From Ceriagrion tenellum (taxonomy: Eukaryota; Arthropoda; Insecta; Odonata; Coenagrionidae), in NCBI GenBank assembly GCA_963169105.1, contig OY720635.1, positions 155,511,645 to 155,575,644 of the forward strand: a stretch of DNA of 64,000 bases, written 5' to 3'. The notes below the pieces were generated by a model that was not told where the DNA came from, searched no databases, and saw nothing but the letters and a program-made list of their open reading frames with translations. The position numbers were made by a program, and so were the translations under genes. Shown here piece after piece: positions 48,480 to 60,214 of the stretch; position 1 is the first letter of the stretch; every line of letters starts with the position of its first letter.

Positions 48480-48950
48480 CCTCTCAGACCTACTTCCCCA
48501 CCATTCCCCTTCCTCCCTCCACCACTTCCATTCCCCCCCACCCACCCCAATGGCCCCTCGATCACACCTTCGTGCCGAGCCTCGCGCGCGCCCCCCGTGT
48601 GCCGGTCACATCGGGAGCGTGCGAGGCCTTATTAAATCCTTAAACAGGTCGAACTTTGCCGCTTTTATACCTCCCTCGCCGCGAGTGCCTTTTTTTTCTC
48701 GTTCGGTGGCGAAGGGATTTCTAGAGGCTGGGACGCGCCTCTCTCTCTTCATTTTTAACCCTTTTCTCTCGCTCTCCCTCCTCCCCCCCCACGATCAATG
48801 GAGGAGTGGGGCGGGGCACTTTCGGAGAGAGGTGAGCACTTCCGAGCACGCTGTCCCTCATTCCTTCTCTTCCAATCGGAGGGAGGGGACGGAATCTGTG
48901 CATCTCCACTCTCTGGGTGACTCCTGGCCGAAACCTTATTTTGACGTTGA
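48480..48950. other. CpG-rich, C-rich block
   Basis: C-rich and CpG-rich. The 194-codon plus frame (48,376-48,960) is serine/proline-rich and unrecognised. Possible promoter or exon, not demonstrable. Confidence 0.3.
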
Positions 48951-48959
48951 ACTCTCCTG

Positions 48960-51900
48960 AAATTCTATGTTTACGGAGCGCTAGGATGGTTCATGAGAAT
49001 TGAGAATCCTCAAATTTTTCTCGCCCACCCCCACAACTATGTAATGATATATTTTTCCTCCATATGCCAAAGATATACATTTTGTGATTACATATCAAAG
49101 AAGTTTAGATAGCCTGTAATGATCTGTGTTAAACCAACCTCAACAAAAAAGTTAGCTGTAATTTAACATAAATTTGATAAACGGATAAGAGTATGACATG
49201 AATAAATAATTGAGTTGATAATAGAAAATAGTGCGTTATAGCCTAGGATGGTGTTGTACTGTGCTGTACATATATGTTTCATTTAAAATAACGTTTCAAT
49301 GTTGTCGTTGACTAGTGCCCATTGATGAATAAACCTTAAATATTTATTGAGACTAGTAATTTGTTTGATAGTATGTGGGAGTTTTTTTTACCGCTTTGTT
49401 CCGAAGTACAAAAAAAACGCCTTCTATGGAACTTTAAATTTGGCCTGGGCGTAGAAACCCCAAGACCTCTTCGGAGATTCGTCATATTGCTGCCAAATAC
49501 TATCGGAGTATAGTTACTACGTCCATAAAATATTTTGAAGATCTTATAGAATTATACGTATCTAAGAGGGAGTATCTTTAGGCTAATAAAGAAAGGGAGT
49601 TTTCGTATAAATTTTTAAGTGATATAAGTGCAATGATTCTTTATTGAACAAATATAATGAAATATAAGATGACAAAAAAATACCTTGTGCAAAAGATTAG
49701 CTTAATGTGTCCACAGACGGCTGTGCCTCGCGCATTTTTATTTTTGGCAACGCCTCCAATATGGTAAGGCAACAAGGGGTGGGACTTTTTTTGCATCCCC
49801 AAGGAACCCAACAAGGATTAGGATACGGCGAGGAAATAGCGAAGGTACTTTCTGTTTGTTACTCACCTCAGTGGCAAAAATTATCGCTCAGGTTCATAAG
49901 ACAATTGTGAAAGTACCATTAATACATGCGCTTGTAAGTCCAGTATTGCAAGATGACTCAGTGCTGAGAGATAAACTCGCAACCAACTTAAAATGAAATA
50001 TTTCTATTGACCACGTTGCCGTGGCATCCATTGAGAAGAGAATTTACGGAAGAGATTAGATTTTTTTGACTACCCATGGCTGATGTCGATGCTATTTAAT
50101 TGTGTGTACCTAGTATTTATTTATATCATGGACTGTGTGGGGGATAGCCAAACGGATGATGCACCATGTAAAAAAAAGGTTAATGAAATGGAAAATAATC
50201 AATGGCCATGTGGGATTTGTTAACGTCATCATACTCGCCAAGGTGGCCGCCATGCTTATTGGTGTAAATCACGTGTAAAAGCATTTCTGTAGGATTTAAT
50301 GCTTTATCAGCGAATAGCTGAGGTGAATATATCTGGACCATACTTGGTCGGAAGCCCGAGAGAAATGCACTAAAATTATTATTGCTCGTCGGAAAATTGC
50401 ATAAGACGGTGGTTCTCAATCAATGGTACGCGTACCACTATTTTCCAGTTAGTGACTTGATCATATATCTTGTTGGTTGATAGGAAAACTACAAAAAGGA
50501 TGAGAACCACTTGTGTAAGGAAAACGTGTTTGCGTTTATATGAAAGCCTTTAGGTATCTGTATGTGAAAAAACCATAAAATTAGCCGATTGGGAGAAAAC
50601 TTATGAAATTTGAGAAGTATGAATAGGGGTAAAAGCTTCAGGCTTAACCTATTAGAAATGCGACGAATGAAATAAATTCTTGCTTTGTGCTTTCCTCATT
50701 TTCATTTCATCATTGCCGACCATGATTTCGACATTAAAAACACAAACTAGAGCGTGAGCTGGGCAATGAAAAAAATTAGTATTTTATGGAGCAAAGTGAA
50801 ATGATAAATGCTGTAAATAATAATTTTAATTTTGTTCAAATCCCTGCAGAGGAGGATGTTTTTCAGAGGAACCCGATCCCTACTTGAGTGTCTTGTGGAT
50901 GGCGCTTCAAGTACAGTACTCCATCTGTCGGATGAGACGTTAAACCGTCCCCTTGGCGCCTATTGTTAAGAGCAGGCTAATGCCGACGCCGGGTTTCTAT
51001 CCACCCTTCCTCCCTTACCTATTCCCTATGGCGCAAATGAACTTAGCTGTCGGTCGCCTCCCCAAATATCCAATCCAATCCTTTAATTCTGTGAATGATT
51101 GCACATTTGACTTGCCCACACCAAAGATGTCAATAAACTTTTGATGTTCGATTTGCTAGCGTCATAACCTCCGTCCTGGTCATTAATTTTCCGTGTTTCT
51201 TCCCCCCCCCCCCCCAAACCTCGGTATGCACCTTGAAATCCATCCTCCCCAAAACATGGATTGACCGATCCTCTCCCTCCCTCCCTCGCCGTCGAACCGG
51301 CCTCTTTCTTCCCTCTTCCTCTCTCCCCCACCTTCTTCCACCCACCCACTCGCCCCCGGTTCGTTGCTTGGTTTGTTTGAGGCATGAGTTCTAGAAAGAT
51401 ACCCGTCCATTTTTAACCTAAAAGCCTAAAAAAAAGCCTTAAAAAAACCTAAAAGAAGGGGAAAAGCATTAGCTTCGCGAACACAGAAATGGGCGACTAT
51501 AGAAGCGAATTGTACCTTGTTAATGACAATGTATATCGAATGGCCGTTAATAATCAACTGGCGTGGAATGTACAAAGTGAGAATTTATTTCTTGGGAAAT
51601 GCGAGTTGTGATGCCATGACAAACATTGATCCATTCTGGAAAAATGCCGATTATCTAAAAAATATAAGAAAGTAATGGCGAAAAGAAAGAGGTTTCATGA
51701 GGCTCCTCGCAGTTGGAGGGGAACCGCACCTGAGAAGTGACCGTGTGCATACGAGCACCATAGTCATGATTTGATTGTGAAAGCGGAACGCCATCATTAA
51801 CCCTGCCGCGCTACTCAATGTAAAAATGAATGAGAAAATGCTCTCTGATTAAAAATATTGTGAGTCTTCATACTCCGCCCGTTAGCAAGAGTTTTCATAC

Positions 51901-52220
51901 TAAAGGTAAGGCATGAATTGCAGAAAAATATCCGTCCTTCTAACCGTAAATACTTGAAGAGGTAAAGAAATACCTTCGCGAATGGAAACTATAGGGGTGG
52001 TCAATACATGCCAACGGATAGAGATTTAAGCGTAAAATAAAACAGTGCACATATTTACCAGTGTTGTGGTATTTGCACGAAAAAATGGAAATTTTTGTTT
52101 AGTATCAGAAGGTTTGTTGTTTAAAGTACATATAGGAATGAAAGTTCTTGATTTTTAGATTGTCGCTTGTGACTTTAAAAATAAATATGAATTCGAAGGT
52201 ATTTGTCAGAGGAGTACGAT
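48960..52220. other. No clear gene; possible old repeat at 50,850-51,080
   Basis: Mostly AT-rich. At 50,870-50,970 there is a CTCCATCTGTCGGATGAGACG ATTAAACCG-like run followed by CCCCTTGGCGCC, which looks like a transposon-derived motif, but I cannot place it. A C-homopolymer (51,206-51,216) and a pyrimidine-rich tract follow. Confidence 0.3.
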
Positions 52221-52796
52221 TTAAGGTAGATTGAGCGAAATATCATTTTTCCTAGAAATCAATGCATTTGGTCTAATTGTTAAAGAAAAATATATCACCC
52301 TTCCGTTGACACCCTTAAAGTAAAAATTCAACCCTTTACCACATTACTTTCCGAAATATTTGCCAGAAAATATCAGACCTTTTACATGGGAAATGGTCCG
52401 TGTATGCACTCCAGAGAGACCTTATATTAAAAATGAGGCATTCCTTACACTTAGATCTTGTCCGAAATCAACAGTGTGTATTTTCTATGTTTTCTCAACT
52501 ATTTTTTAATATTAATCATATTGTCACCGCAGTAAATTCTTCGGAATTACAATAAACTTTCCGTTTTGATGGAGTTTCAAACGTACCGCGTGAGAAAAAT
52601 GAGTCAAGCTAAAGGCTTATTTTGATATTTTCATTTGATTACTTACAATTTCTGTCATGTAACACTATATTATTGCACCATTAATAATGCAATGTTTAAT
52701 TCGTGCGTCTTACAGCTGGTAAAATTAAAGCGTGTATGGCGTGTCGGATATGGTCTCTATTATGATTAGGGAACTATCTCGCTCGCACTGCCTTAA
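52221..52796 (-). mobile_element. TTAA-flanked MITE (piggyBac-like), copy 2, inverted
   Basis: 576 bp between TTAA at 52,221 and TTAA at 52,793, in the opposite orientation to copy 1. The best-kept ends in the family: GGTAGATTGAGCGAAATATC and, reversed, GGCAGTGCGAGCGAGATAG, sharing AG...GAGCGA.ATA. Identical long internal stretches with copy 1 (for example ATTGCACCATTA...ATGCAAT and TTTGATGGAGTTTCAAACG) show a recent common source. Confidence 0.85.
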
Positions 52797-52879
52797 GATT
52801 TGTGGAAGAAGATTTCGTTCGACAGGGTGCTGAACAATGATTGCAGCATATGTCAGTATTGAACTGCTGATGGTTTAAT

Positions 52880-53400
52880 CTGACGACTCCGCTCGGGTAA
52901 AAAGCGGGAGTGTAATTCGTGAACTACAAGCGCGCAAGTCTCCATTACTGTTGAGAGCTCTCCACCTCTCAGCCCTTTCATCACTTAACCCCGTCCATTG
53001 GCCTCCTCCTATTGGCTCTCCCGCAAGCACGTGCGAACGGCTTCGGCCAGCGGTGGGCGCGCGCGAGTCACGAGACCGCAACCGCTCGTTTCCTCCTGCC
53101 GGTCTTTTTTTGCGTTCCATCATCACCGCGGCGCGTGCGAAATTTCCGAACAATGTAATCCGCGCACCTGCCAATCTCGCTGTCAGTGGCACGCGTCAGC
53201 CATCCGAGTGATCCGTCGGTTCCGTCGGAGGAGTTTCAGAGCGGAAAATGATAATCGGTGAACTCGTAAACACTCCCAGACTGCTTTGGCAGACGGTGAC
53301 GCATGCCTCCGCGCGAATAAAGGCAAGGACGGCGAGGAGCTCAGGGGAAATACTAAAAATGGCGAGCATAATCGACGGTGGGAGCTGAAGTGCGCACGCA
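52880..53400. promoter_or_regulatory. CpG-rich candidate promoter
   Basis: A dense CpG block with two CCAAT/ATTGG boxes 14 bp apart (CCATTGG at 52,994 and CTATTGG at 53,009), a CACGTG E-box at 53,029 and an arthropod initiator-like TCAGT at 53,183. The frames here are unconvincing. It is the most promoter-like island in the window, but no adjoining exon was identified. Confidence 0.3.
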
Positions 53401-53589
53401 GAATAGAGAAAATATTACGTTCCAAAGTTTGAGGCTCAACTATGTGGAAGTTGAATGAAAAAGTAACTTTGTTTCCTCCCACAGACTTATTTTCCTGGTA
53501 CAACATGTTGCGACTTTACAATGGTGTTCAATTCCAATGGTCAGCTTTACAACGGTCCATGCTTCGGATCCATACTGAAAGAAACCTGT

Positions 53590-53925
53590 TCTTAATTTTT
53601 AAGTAAACTAAGACTAGCATGCCGCCTAGATATCTAACGGCTCACAACCTAATCCCTCTAAAAACTGCGTAACACTGTATATGCGATCGTGTAAGTTTTC
53701 AACGAATCGCCCAGCTTTCCTTTGTAGTTTATTTATTTTTCGGGTAAAATCTTTCTGCCCAAGGTTCTAAATGTTCACAGCGTATTCAATGTGAGGTCTA
53801 ATCAGTGCAAAGTAGCATCTCTCTTTCACTTTTCATCAGAGGACCTGCCTATTATACGCCAGATAAATCATAATTTCTTTAGTGCAATGCCGCATATGTA
53901 TAGTATAAGTGTTCCCCAAGTTACG
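53590..53925 (-). pseudogene. LINE family 2 fragment
   Basis: The minus strand reads CYFALIRPHIEYA, KINKLQRKAGRFVENLHDRI, then VTQFLEGLGCEPL, aligning with the 310-835 copy. Stops are present. The minus frame just upstream (54,192-53,985) is open for 73 codons but not recognised. Confidence 0.8.
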
Positions 53926-54979
53926 TCTGAAGTTATAGTAATTACTAAGCATTCGACATCATTTAACGACTCATTGTTTACCCCACCCACAGTGTAGATA
54001 TGGCGAGGTTGTGACGACTATCGCAAGAAATGTTTTGTCATCTAGTAGGCGACTATTTGAGGGGAGGATGATTGGTGGCTTTACTTTAGTATTGCAGCCA
54101 TCGAGAAAACGTGAGTCTGCTAAGGAGATAGACTCAAATGCTCTCCCAATTCCAAACCTAGCACTCAGCTGATCGAATTCAAGAGGGAACAAGTTACTAC
54201 AATTTATTATGCCACTGGCTCTAATTAGAACGCTGTTCTTTATACATTAATTCCTCATATTGACAAGCGAATGATAGCATCTGCAGAACACAAATTTAAT
54301 ACCATGTTTTTGGCAACATTGGATGCTGATGATGGCATAGCATGTCGAAATCACGGCCGGTTGTCAATAAAGTGTGAAAGTGCACACATTTTCTCATTCT
54401 TCTTAGGATGCAGGTTCAAAATTTTCACGAAGTTATTGCCAGCACAATTTTTATGAACGACTTAAAGGTTATTAAGCGAGAAATAAGCGTTGTATTGGGG
54501 TAGAAACGTGGAATCGGAGGAGGGAAGACGAAAATACTAGTGTTGCCGCGAGACGAGACGAGACTTGAGCCAGTCTCGTCTCAGTCTCGTTTTCTGGACG
54601 CGGGTATCGTCTCGAGTCTCGCCTCGTGAACCCCAGTCTCATCTCGTCTGGTTTTCTCCGAAATAAAGTACCATAAAAAGTCCAATTTCCTTTGGGTACG
54701 AAATTACTGAATCGGTACACATAAATAGTAATGACATTTATAAGAATTTTAAATATATATTAAATAGGGAACCGAATACATCAAACTGCATGTACAACCA
54801 ATAATACCATGGTTTTATTGATACTATAAACAATTTTAATAAAAGTTCAGAAATTAATTTAATTTTTCTTATCTGTATGGTCAAAATAGTTAAGGTAGGT
54901 AACTAAAGAGAAAAGTTTAGTCGAAAGAACATACCTCTGTCCTGGGTCGTGCTTGCTTATACAGAGAATACATATATAG

Positions 54980-56520
54980 CAGATCATCCTCATCACTTTA
55001 TACCAAAGCAGACCTCTCAAGATTCTCTTGACCCATTGACTGAGCGGACGGCATTCGAGTGAAATACTTATCGTGATAGACTTTGATCATTTCTTCAAAT
55101 TTCAATAGGGACTTATCCTGCATCTATCTTCCCCATGGCGTCATGGAGAAAGCTTCACATTTATGACGAGGATCTAATATTAATGCCACGCAATAAAACC
55201 AATTCGTCAGGCGGTAGTGCTTTAATATCTTGTCCCGAGCAGCTTGATGGGCAAGCAACAGTTTTTCATCAACCTTATTTCTTCCAGGCTTGTTGTCCAG
55301 TATTTCCACCATTTTTTCTAGCTTATTCAACATCAAGTTAAATGGAGCGGTAACGAGTGGAAGGGGAACGTAATTTTCTCCTCCTAATTTCCTAATTTAT
55401 TCATCAGAACTTTAAAGTTTTTTAAAACTTTGGGCACATTTTCTAGCAGTGCCCAGTCCGATCCTCTGATTTTGAGGTGTTTCAGGTCACTGATAATATC
55501 GCCATTGGGTTGAAATACATCTCTTTACGTTAAGCGCTGTTTCAATCATATTGTCCGTTGAATTCCATCTATTCGGGATATCTGTTACAGGGTTCAGTGA
55601 TGGACTCCTGCAGCTTCGCAAGCGTTACGGAATTAATTTCGTAACTCCTCACTTTATTATTTTTTTAAAATAAAGATCTTATTTTGGCAATTGAAGTTAT
55701 AATTTCTTCTTCAAATTCGAAATCTTCACCATTACCGTCAATTAATAGAAGCTGGACTTCTCAAACCCGTCCTCCAGAGACAACATTCTTAAAAGATCTT
55801 GTACAGCAAGGTTAAGTACATGGGCCATGCATCAAAAATGTTGATCAGTGCTGTGAAAACTTAGTAGCATCTTGCTGAGTTCCTCCATGGCTTTAATATT
55901 TATGGAGACGTTATCCACGGTAACTACTAACATAAATGTCGATCAGTGCTGTGAAAACTTAGTAGCATCTTGCTGAGTTCCTCCATGACTTTAATATTTA
56001 TGGAGACGTTATCCACGGTAACTACTTGCACCTTGTGCTCAAGTTCAATGATTTTAGTGTATTCATTAAAACTTCAGCAAAATCACTTCCTGTGTGGTTA
56101 CCATTGGATGGAACGAAGTCAAAAACAAGAGATTGGTACTCCAACTTCTCGTCCATGAAATGAGTCGTGATTCCGTACGTCGATTTTCCATCTATGGATG
56201 TCCAGCCAGTGATGGTGAAAGGTTGGATTTATTTTGTTTCATCAACTGCAACACCGCCTTATACATCCTATTATAACGATAAAAAAATAGCAAATTGTAG
56301 TTTGAGTGTTTACTCATCTATTTTTTAAATAAATGATACAGACGCCGCTGCATTTTTTTCAGAATCACCGCAACTTCGTCCTTTTAGGGAATGTAACGGT
56401 GGGATTCAACATCTTGAAAAAGTTTTGAAATTCATCATGATCAAAAAATCGGAAAGGGAGGTATTTCTGCGCTGTCCAGACAACTATTGCACTTCCGAAG
56501 TCATAATTTCCATCATCATT
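54980..56520 (-). pseudogene. hAT transposase, inactivated
   Basis: A cut-and-paste transposase (RNase H-like fold) of the hAT superfamily. Minus-strand pieces in the expected order: YLPFRFFDHDEFQNFFKML (about 56,480-56,420), FTITGWTS...YGITTHF then VTVDN with its conserved aspartate (56,220-55,990), CMAHVLNLAVQDLLRML (about 55,830-55,780), IPNRWNST (about 55,590), LPLVTAPFNLMLNKLEKM, and YCVALILDPRHKCEAFS (55,200-55,150). The C-terminal dimerisation region fades after 55,000. Multiple frameshifts and stops (for example before VTVDN) and a 98-bp-spaced internal duplication kill it. No BED finger could be read at the N-terminus. Confidence 0.9.
55843..56026. repeat. Tandem duplication inside the hAT transposase
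   Basis: An 86-bp segment (55,843-55,928) is repeated almost exactly at 55,941-56,026, separated by 12 bp (period 98). It covers the codons of the VTVDN catalytic motif. Near-identity (one difference seen) means it arose well after the element died or late in its life. Confidence 0.9.
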
Positions 56521-57904
56521 CTGAAATAAAAATTCTCTCTTATTTCACTTTTTTTGATAATCAGATAATTCTGCACTAATATTGTACTTTGTAGTGAGAG
56601 CTATTCCGTAAAGAGAGACTCGAGAGACATGGGAATTGATTGAAATCAACAGGATGGTTGAAAATGGCCGATTTAGACTTAATGAACGCGCTTCAATAAG
56701 GTAGGAATCACACACAACAGAGATAACGTCGACAGAGCTGAATCCTTACAGTGAGTCGTGAAAACCGTAGTTTTTTTTATCTGCCACCAATCTATCGTAG
56801 CAGTGTAATAATCGAGAGTCTGCAAACAGATTTTTTCGCGAGGTACCCTACCCCTTTAAAAATAGACTGAATGCATCTGAAATGGAGTACCAGCTAGGTG
56901 CTTGCGCGAAAAGTAGGATAAACGTAGCTAGAATGAGTGGCCGTTGTCACTAACTTAGGAAGATATATTATTCAGGAAGAGATACATAGTGATTTCAATT
57001 ATCATTCATCCTTTCGCCGAGGTGATTTGCGATGCGCAATTCGAAATTGCGGCATCCTTTTTCCTTAGCAGGCAAGCTATAAGCAGGATTGCAAGTGCCG
57101 CTGGGCGATACTTTAAACCATATAGGAGTATAACCCATGATATTTTTGTCGTAGAAGTGAGCACTGAAAATTACTGTTTCAGAAAATAATACATTTTTTG
57201 CTGGATAAGTTGGCAAAGGTCTTTACAGTAGGTAATTATGAAAAGTAGTAAGCCAATAACACTCCCTTACTTCTCCAGAAGTCATGCTCATGCCTTCAGA
57301 AATAGTATTATCGGAAAAAAATAATTTTTAATAGTTAGCTATTTATCGTGAAGTTATTATTTATTAAATTGCGAATTTAATATTTATTGAAAATGTGACA
57401 TTTAATTCGTATTAACTGAAGGATGTAGTTTCAGGGATAATGTTACAATAAATACCAATTAATCAAATATATCTGTATTTCGAGAGTCTCGTGGACGTGG
57501 TATTGTCTCGTCTCGTCAAAAAGCGGTCTCGTCTCGAATTCTCCACTACGGTGGTCTCGTCTCGCGGTAACACTTGAAAATACACTGCAGGCCTTCGATC
57601 TATAGGGAGGAGGAGAATGAAGAAGACGCGGAGGACGAAAAAAAGATATTAGGAAGTTCTTATTGTTAGTATGGTGAGTGAGGAAAGGAAGCTTATGGAT
57701 GAAATCACAAGTAGACAGGTTATGCGGCTGGAGGAAGTAACAGAGAGCGAAGGGGTTTCTCAAGACAATGACAAAGGGAAGAATATTGGGTAAGCGGGGA
57801 AGGGGAATTAAAGGATAGCTTTTATCGAGAAGAAGAAAGGTAGAGCACACGCAGAGATGAAGATATGAACCATAAAGGTAGAGAAGTCTCTTCTCGTGCA
57901 AAAA

Positions 57905-58640
57905 TCTGGAGGATTTTCCATCAATAAAACCTAAAAAGTGAACTCTGCCAAAACACAGTACTTGTTCTCTTCCAGAAAAAGTACTACTGTTCGAGATAAA
58001 TCTATCATATTAAATGGGAATAAGTATGAGAGATGTAACAACTTCAAGTATTTGGGAGTGCTGGTGACAAAAGATAATGAAATACATGAAGAAATAAAAG
58101 CCAGGATTGCAGCAGGCAATAGGGCTTATCGAGCTTTACTGAAAGTGCTCAAGTCACGCAACCTCAGTCGGAACTTGAAAACAAAGATTTACCGAACAGT
58201 GACTATACCTGTGGTCATATATGGTTCAGAAACGTGGACCACGACTACGGCAGAAGAAGAGCTACTTAAAAGATGGAAAGGGAAAGTACTAAGAAAGATC
58301 TATAGTGCTACAAAGGAAGGTGGACAGTGGAAAATACGGAGAAACAGAGAACTCGAGGAACTCCACAAACATCCTAGCATAGTGACAGAAATTAAGAGCA
58401 ACAGATTAAGGTGGTTAGGACATGTCGAGAGAATGCCTGAGGATCGGATTGTGAAAAAGATATTTCGTGGTCATCCTGGTGGTAGAAAATTGAGAGGGAG
58501 ACCCCGGAAAAGATGGTTAGATGATGTAGAGGTTGATCTGAGAAAGATGGGAATTAAAAGATGGAGAACGCATGCCGGGAATCGTGATGTCTGGGCTAAC
58601 ATCGTCGGAGAGGCCAAGGTCCTACAAGGGCTGTAGCGCC
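57905..58640 (+). pseudogene. LINE reverse-transcriptase C-terminal part, open frame (family 5)
   Basis: A 232-codon uninterrupted frame, the best preserved coding sequence here. Motifs in order: NSAKTQY (residues 2-8), FKYLGVLVT (37-45), EIKARIAAGNRAYRAL (52-67), YGSETW (93-98), RLRWLGHVERMPEDR (159-173), RGRPRKRWLDD (189-199), and a terminal DVWANIVGEAK. This is the post-catalytic region of RTE/R1-like LINE enzymes. The palm with the catalytic aspartates lies upstream and is absent, so it is a 5'-truncated copy. The open frame probably reflects youth, not function. Confidence 0.88.
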
Positions 58641-58959
58641 GAGTACTAAGTAAGTATTAATAAAACCTAATTTTAATCTTAAACATTAATTTAATGATGA
58701 TGCAAAACGTCGAGATAACGTAAAACGAAATACATATAGATTTTTTTTTATTTTGCGACAGGAGAGAAAATTCGGAAGATGGATATAAAATCTAGACATA
58801 ATCGGAATCAAAATGTGGAAACGTAATAAAATCTCAAAATATGTATGTAAATACTGAATATGAACTGTCGAAGATGAAGAGAATAATCGAAAACAAGAGA
58901 CGATAGCTTAGCGATGAAGAGACCGAGAGAGACGACTCCCACATAGAACCTTCCGAAGA
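58641..58959. other. No feature recognised
   Basis: AT-rich sequence following the LINE copy; its 3' UTR may extend here but I see no clear tail. Confidence 0.35.
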
Positions 58960-59660
58960 CGTTGCCAGGCAACCGGATCACCTGAACACGTGGAGAAGCG
59001 AAGGGGCCAAGTTTTCATTCCCCCACCCCTTCCCGTCATCGCACTCCCACTTGCACGGGGGCAGATCTCCACGAAACCCACCCCTTCCGCCCCAAATGGA
59101 GGAGGCCCCCCCCTCACTCACTCCATCACACACTCCTTTCGATAGAGTAGTCGCGCCCGTCCTCGTGAGGATCGCTGCCCCATCCCACCGCCACCACCAC
59201 CACCAAGGAGTCGGGTGCCATGGCTACACGACGGCGGGTGCGTGGGGAAACGGGGGGGAGTGTGGGGTTGTTGGTGTACTAGGTTGAAGAGGGGTAGGTT
59301 GCTTCCTCGAAGATGGAAGGGGATGAGATGAGGTGGGCACCCACCCCCCCCATCTCTCTCTCCATCGCATGGCAACGCAGCTCCAGGGGCCGATCATCGC
59401 ACGGGGAGGATGGGGGGGGGAATTGAGGGAGCATTTATATTTCTATCCATGAATCCGATCTCGCAGAGGGAGCTGCCCCCGGGGGCGAGGGAGGGCGTGT
59501 GCTGATGGCGAGGGGGGGCACTCGCTCGTCCCACCCTCGCGAGCTTTTCGCTTCGACGAGGAGGACAAAGGGATCGCGCCCCCTGCACTTCGTCCCTCCC
59601 TCGTGCATTCGTGCCTTCCGTCTCAACTCTCCTCTTCCAGGTGTGCAACGATGCAGGCCC
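58960..59660. other. GC-rich block
   Basis: C- and G-homopolymer-rich, CpG-rich DNA with opposing open frames (up to 99 codons), none recognised. (CCA)n is seen near 59,190-59,203. Confidence 0.3.
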
Positions 59661-59773
59661 ATGGACCGAGATTCCACCTCGAAAAAGTCGCACTTTTTCT
59701 TCAGGGTTGAATCACGATCGACGTCAACGTCTGCATGGTTTCCGGGGTTTCACCGCGTTGGACAGCTCGTTTG

Positions 59774-59811
59774 GACAACAGTTTCGCTGACATTCCAGTC
59801 AGCGCCTTCAG
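59774..59811 (-). ncRNA. Hammerhead-like hairpin
   Basis: The minus strand reads CTGAAG, GC, a 6-bp stem (GCTGAC/GTCAGC) with a TGGAAT loop, GAAAC, TGTT and GTC. Compared with a hammerhead core it lacks the bases equivalent to TGA after CTGA, so it is probably inactive, but the stem, GAAAC and GTC are intact. It sits directly downstream of the minus-strand tRNA-like SINE. Confidence 0.35.
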
Positions 59812-59832
59812 GTCGAAGGTGAGGGACAGTTG

Positions 59833-60054
59833 AAAAGTTCAAACATGGCAGGTGAATATTTTTGAAGAAATTGCCATGAGAAAAATTCGGCCTGGACCGG
59901 GAATCGAACCACGGACCTTTGGTTTACCGAACCAATGCACAGACCATTACGCTATCCAGGCTTCCTGATTTTCATCGCAATTTTGTAGGATACCAGGCAA
60001 CGAAATTGCTATGAGATTTCTTCAAAAATATTCACCTGCCATGTTTGAACTTTT
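59833..60054. repeat. 39-bp perfect inverted repeat enclosing a tRNA-like SINE
   Basis: The arms 59,833-59,871 and 60,016-60,054 are exact reverse complements (AAAAGTTCAAACATGGCAGG, then TGAATATTTTTGAAGAAAT). They enclose the minus-strand cloverleaf sequence at 59,890-59,961. Confidence 0.95.
59890..59961 (-). repeat. tRNA-derived SINE head (72-nt cloverleaf), minus copy
   Basis: The 72 nt fold as a tRNA: acceptor GCCTGGA/TCCAGGC (7 perfect pairs), D stem GCGT/GTGC, anticodon stem TTGGT/ACCAA with loop TCGGTAA (anticodon position GGT), T loop TTCGATT. A-box and B-box promoter elements are present. Against a working tRNA: position 33 is C, not U, and the T stem has two mismatches, both shared with the second copy. 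A leader of about 45 nt upstream is shared too, so this is a SINE family. Confidence 0.7.
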
Positions 60055-60214
60055 TAAATGGCTAAGCGCGGCATAAGTGCTGGTGAAGGATACTGTCTCT
60101 TGGTTGTGGCTTCTTTGAAGCCCTCTTCTCCTTTGCGTTGCCCTCTTTGATGGAATGCAAGGGCCGAAGATCTACTTGCCTGGTATCCAACAAAATTGCT
60201 ATTAGACTTAGGAA

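Larger units (their letters stand above)
54538..57575 (-). mobile_element. hAT DNA transposon, complete ends, 8-bp target duplication
   Basis: A 3,038-bp element. It begins TAGTGTTGCCGCGAGACGAG and ends with the inverted form, reading AAGTGTTACCGCGAGACGAG on the other strand. It is flanked on both sides by the 8-bp direct repeat GAAAATAC (54,530-54,537 and 57,576-57,583), the hallmark of hAT insertion. Both ends carry iterated CGTCTCGTCTCG-type sub-repeats. Inside, on the minus strand, lies a broken transposase. This is one of the most secure annotations in the window. Confidence 0.93.

Noticed and set aside
57938..58636. An intact host gene because the frame is open for 232 codons
   Set aside because: YGSETW, GHVERM and GRPRKRWLDD motifs are diagnostic of LINE reverse-transcriptase tails.
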